Assembly (NCBI GenBank): GCA_964544305.1
Contig: CAZJAZ010000004.1
Coordinates: 1-64,000, forward strand
DNA from: JAFDWI01 sp964544305
GTDB taxonomy: Bacteria; Actinomycetota; Acidimicrobiia; Acidimicrobiales; Iamiaceae
Length of the DNA: 64,000 bases
Direction: 5' to 3'
Within the stretch, counting starts at the first letter, position 1; the number at the start of each line of letters is the position of its first letter. Below, one piece after another: positions 62,922 through 64,000 of the stretch. The notes below the pieces were generated by a model. That model was given only the letters and a program-made list of their open reading frames with translations. It was not told the origin of the DNA and did no database searches. The position numbers and the translations under genes are program-made.

Positions 62922-63233
62922 CTAGGCAGATTTGCCTGGGACGTCGAGGGCAACCTCAAACTCAAGGAGCGACGCACCGGTGGTAACCGTTGGGCCATGT
63001 TCACCTTTGTGTGCGGCACGGCCATCACCGTCGCGCCACGCTTCAAAGCTTGCGTCGTCGGCCCAGCGGGTCACCACGAAATAGCGGTCATCGCCTGCAA
63101 CCGGTCGCAAGAGTTGGAAGCCTTCGAACCCCGGTGACGAGTCGATAACGCCAGCGCGCGCACCAAAGCGACGTTCGAGCTCTTCGTGGGCTTGCGGCGG
63201 GACAGAGATGGCATTGATTTTCACAACGGACAT
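62922..63233 (-). CDS. mhuD: MhuD-like heme-degrading monooxygenase
   Basis: A 103-aa dimeric ferredoxin-like fold (ABM) protein very close to MhuD of Mycobacterium tuberculosis. VVKINAISVP, SSPGFEGFQLLRPV, RYFVVTRWADDASFEAW and GASLLEFEVALDV align without gaps over most of the length, from memory of the family. The key residues Asn7, Trp66 and His75 (the heme iron ligand) are all kept. It should open heme to release iron; MhuD-type enzymes make mycobilin rather than CO and biliverdin. There is no heme-uptake gene beside it. A TAGCAT box 6 nt before the ATG suggests a leaderless mRNA. Confidence 0.92.
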   Translation of the reverse strand: MSVVKINAISVPPQAHEELERRFGARAGVIDSSPGFEGFQLLRPVAGDDRYFVVTRWADDASFEAWRDGDGRAAHKGEHGPTVTTGASLLEFEVALDVPGKSA

Positions 63234-63239
63234 GTGGCG

Positions 63240-63245
63240 ATGCTA
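63240..63245 (-). promoter_or_regulatory. -10 box (TAGCAT) for a leaderless mhuD transcript
   Basis: Read on the minus strand, TAGCAT ends 6 nt before the ATG at 63233. No Shine-Dalgarno lies between. Confidence 0.5.
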
Positions 63246-63459
63246 CCGCCACATGTGTTTCTCTACTCGTGGCAACGACTTCAATCGACGGCCACATCGT
63301 TGGTGTCGTCGGATTCGACAATGCATGGAGTGTCGAGTCGGCTTCGACACGAAGCACTCGCAATCAATCGTGCTGTGAATTAAACTGGCACCATCTGTGC
63401 AACCAATCGGGCGAATGCCTCGTGTTGTTTACAAGCCACCGTCTGGTATGCGAGGTGAA

Positions 63460-64000
63460 ATGGTGCCTGGTTTCAAGCTGTTTTTTGCAGTTGGGGTAGT
63501 GGTGATGCTGTCAGGGTGTGGTTCGTCTGGCGTGGCAGCGAAGGGAAGCGGTGCCACCACACCCGTATCGTCGGCTCTGCAAACTGCAACCACCACCACA
63601 GCCGCTACAGTGACATCAGCGTCGGCGCCAACGACATTGCTCTCGATGCAGTCGACAATTGATCATATGGACGACAGTTGCAAGACGAAACCAACGCGTG
63701 CAACGTTGACGCTCACCAAGGGTGTCGCGGTTCCTGCAGATGTGACAAAAACACTCGATGGCTCGCAAGCGACCTCCCTGTATGCGACGTGGTGCGACGC
63801 AACGGCCCCTTACCGCGCCAAGCAAAAGGCGGCCATAAAGGCCGGGAACGAGATGGGCGAGACGTGTGCTTCGGATGGACCGGTAGGGTCAATTGCGATT
63901 GAATTTTTTGTAAAAGACAAGCAGGTGGACGGGGTGTGGGTTGATTTGTACGAGTGCAGCTACATGATGTCCCGCGCGGGAACGCTTTATTGGACTCAAG
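63460..64000 (+). CDS. Putative lipoprotein, truncated by the window edge
   Basis: An open frame from ATG 63460 that has no stop before the window ends (180 codons seen). It starts MVPGFKLFFAVGVVVMLSGCGSSG, a lipoprotein signal with lipobox LSGC (Cys20), then a Thr/Ala linker and a soluble domain with at least four cysteines (DSCKTKP, TWCDATA, ETCASDG, YECSYMM). A GAGGTG ribosome-binding-like stretch precedes the ATG. Function unknown. It resembles the other small actinobacterial lipoproteins in the window in layout only. Divergent from mhuD with a 226-bp gap. Confidence 0.75.
   Translation, partial: MVPGFKLFFAVGVVVMLSGCGSSGVAAKGSGATTPVSSALQTATTTTAATVTSASAPTTLLSMQSTIDHMDDSCKTKPTRATLTLTKGVAVPADVTKTLDGSQATSLYATWCDATAPYRAKQKAAIKAGNEMGETCASDGPVGSIAIEFFVKDKQVDGVWVDLYECSYMMSRAGTLYWTQ

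Noticed and set aside
1..64000. CRISPR arrays, tRNA or rRNA genes, insertion sequences, toxin-antitoxin or defence islands
   Set aside because: No direct-repeat arrays, tRNA cloverleaf ends, transposase, restriction, Cas or toxin motifs were seen in any frame or gap.

Overview
The window is densely coding (no gap reaches 300 bp) and moderately GC-rich (high fifties percent by eye). It has no tRNA, rRNA, CRISPR array, insertion sequence or prophage that I can see. It looks like a chromosomal segment of a free-living high-GC Gram-positive, most likely an uncultured or Ilumatobacter-like member of the Acidimicrobiia. The main clues are a FolP2-like/GpgS gene pair, a MhuD-type heme oxygenase, a fused FadE34-like acyl-CoA dehydrogenase, BTAD/LuxR-type giant regulators, and many TANNNT boxes placed 6-7 nt before start codons, as expected for leaderless transcripts. 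The taxonomic call is inference.

1-13.8 kb: a GyrI-like protein; a DsbA/FrnE oxidoreductase translationally coupled to a 47-aa two-cysteine peptide; a minus-strand operon of sirtuin, GH94-like sugar enzyme and PAS-GAF-GGDEF diguanylate cyclase; a MalT-like LuxR regulator; a SnoaL-like protein with a clear terminator; a VIT1-type membrane protein; a J-domain protein; YggS; heme A synthase; and a cytochrome P450. 13.8-26.5 kb: a 2366-aa membrane-anchored surface protein with a Thr/Pro stalk, a von Willebrand type D domain and many beta-sandwich repeats. It converges, through a perfect 25-bp-arm hairpin, on a 1116-aa BTAD/ATPase regulator that is preceded by a lipoprotein gene. A second P450 follows.

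26.5-38.5 kb: an AIM24 protein and an M20 amidohydrolase, then a five-gene operon (SIS isomerase, ROK kinase, NagA deacetylase, PfkB kinase, DUF2090 aldolase-like protein). The operon reads as a complete cytosolic amino-sugar route, best matched to N-acetylgalactosamine via tagatose phosphates. Next come ferredoxin-NADP reductase, an AcuI-like reductase, a CaiB-type CoA transferase, and the gpgS-folP2-like pair. 38.5-45.4 kb: a beta-oxidation block (SDR, FadE34-like fusion and two further acyl-CoA dehydrogenases in overlapping frames), converging on a 3-hydroxyisobutyrate dehydrogenase-like enzyme and a TesB-like thioesterase.

45.4-64 kb: a Wzz-BY-kinase with a tyrosine tail, a metallophosphoesterase, a luciferase-like oxidoreductase with its TetR regulator and a likely operator, a DrrAB-type ABC exporter, a holin-like membrane protein, a thioesterase gene broken by an in-frame TGA, a secreted endoglycoceramidase-like GH5, a 5'-3' exonuclease, a two-component system, a frameshifted Tat lipoprotein with PQQ-like propeller repeats, two tandem LpqC-like lipoprotein esterases, a MhuD homologue, and a lipoprotein gene running off the right edge.
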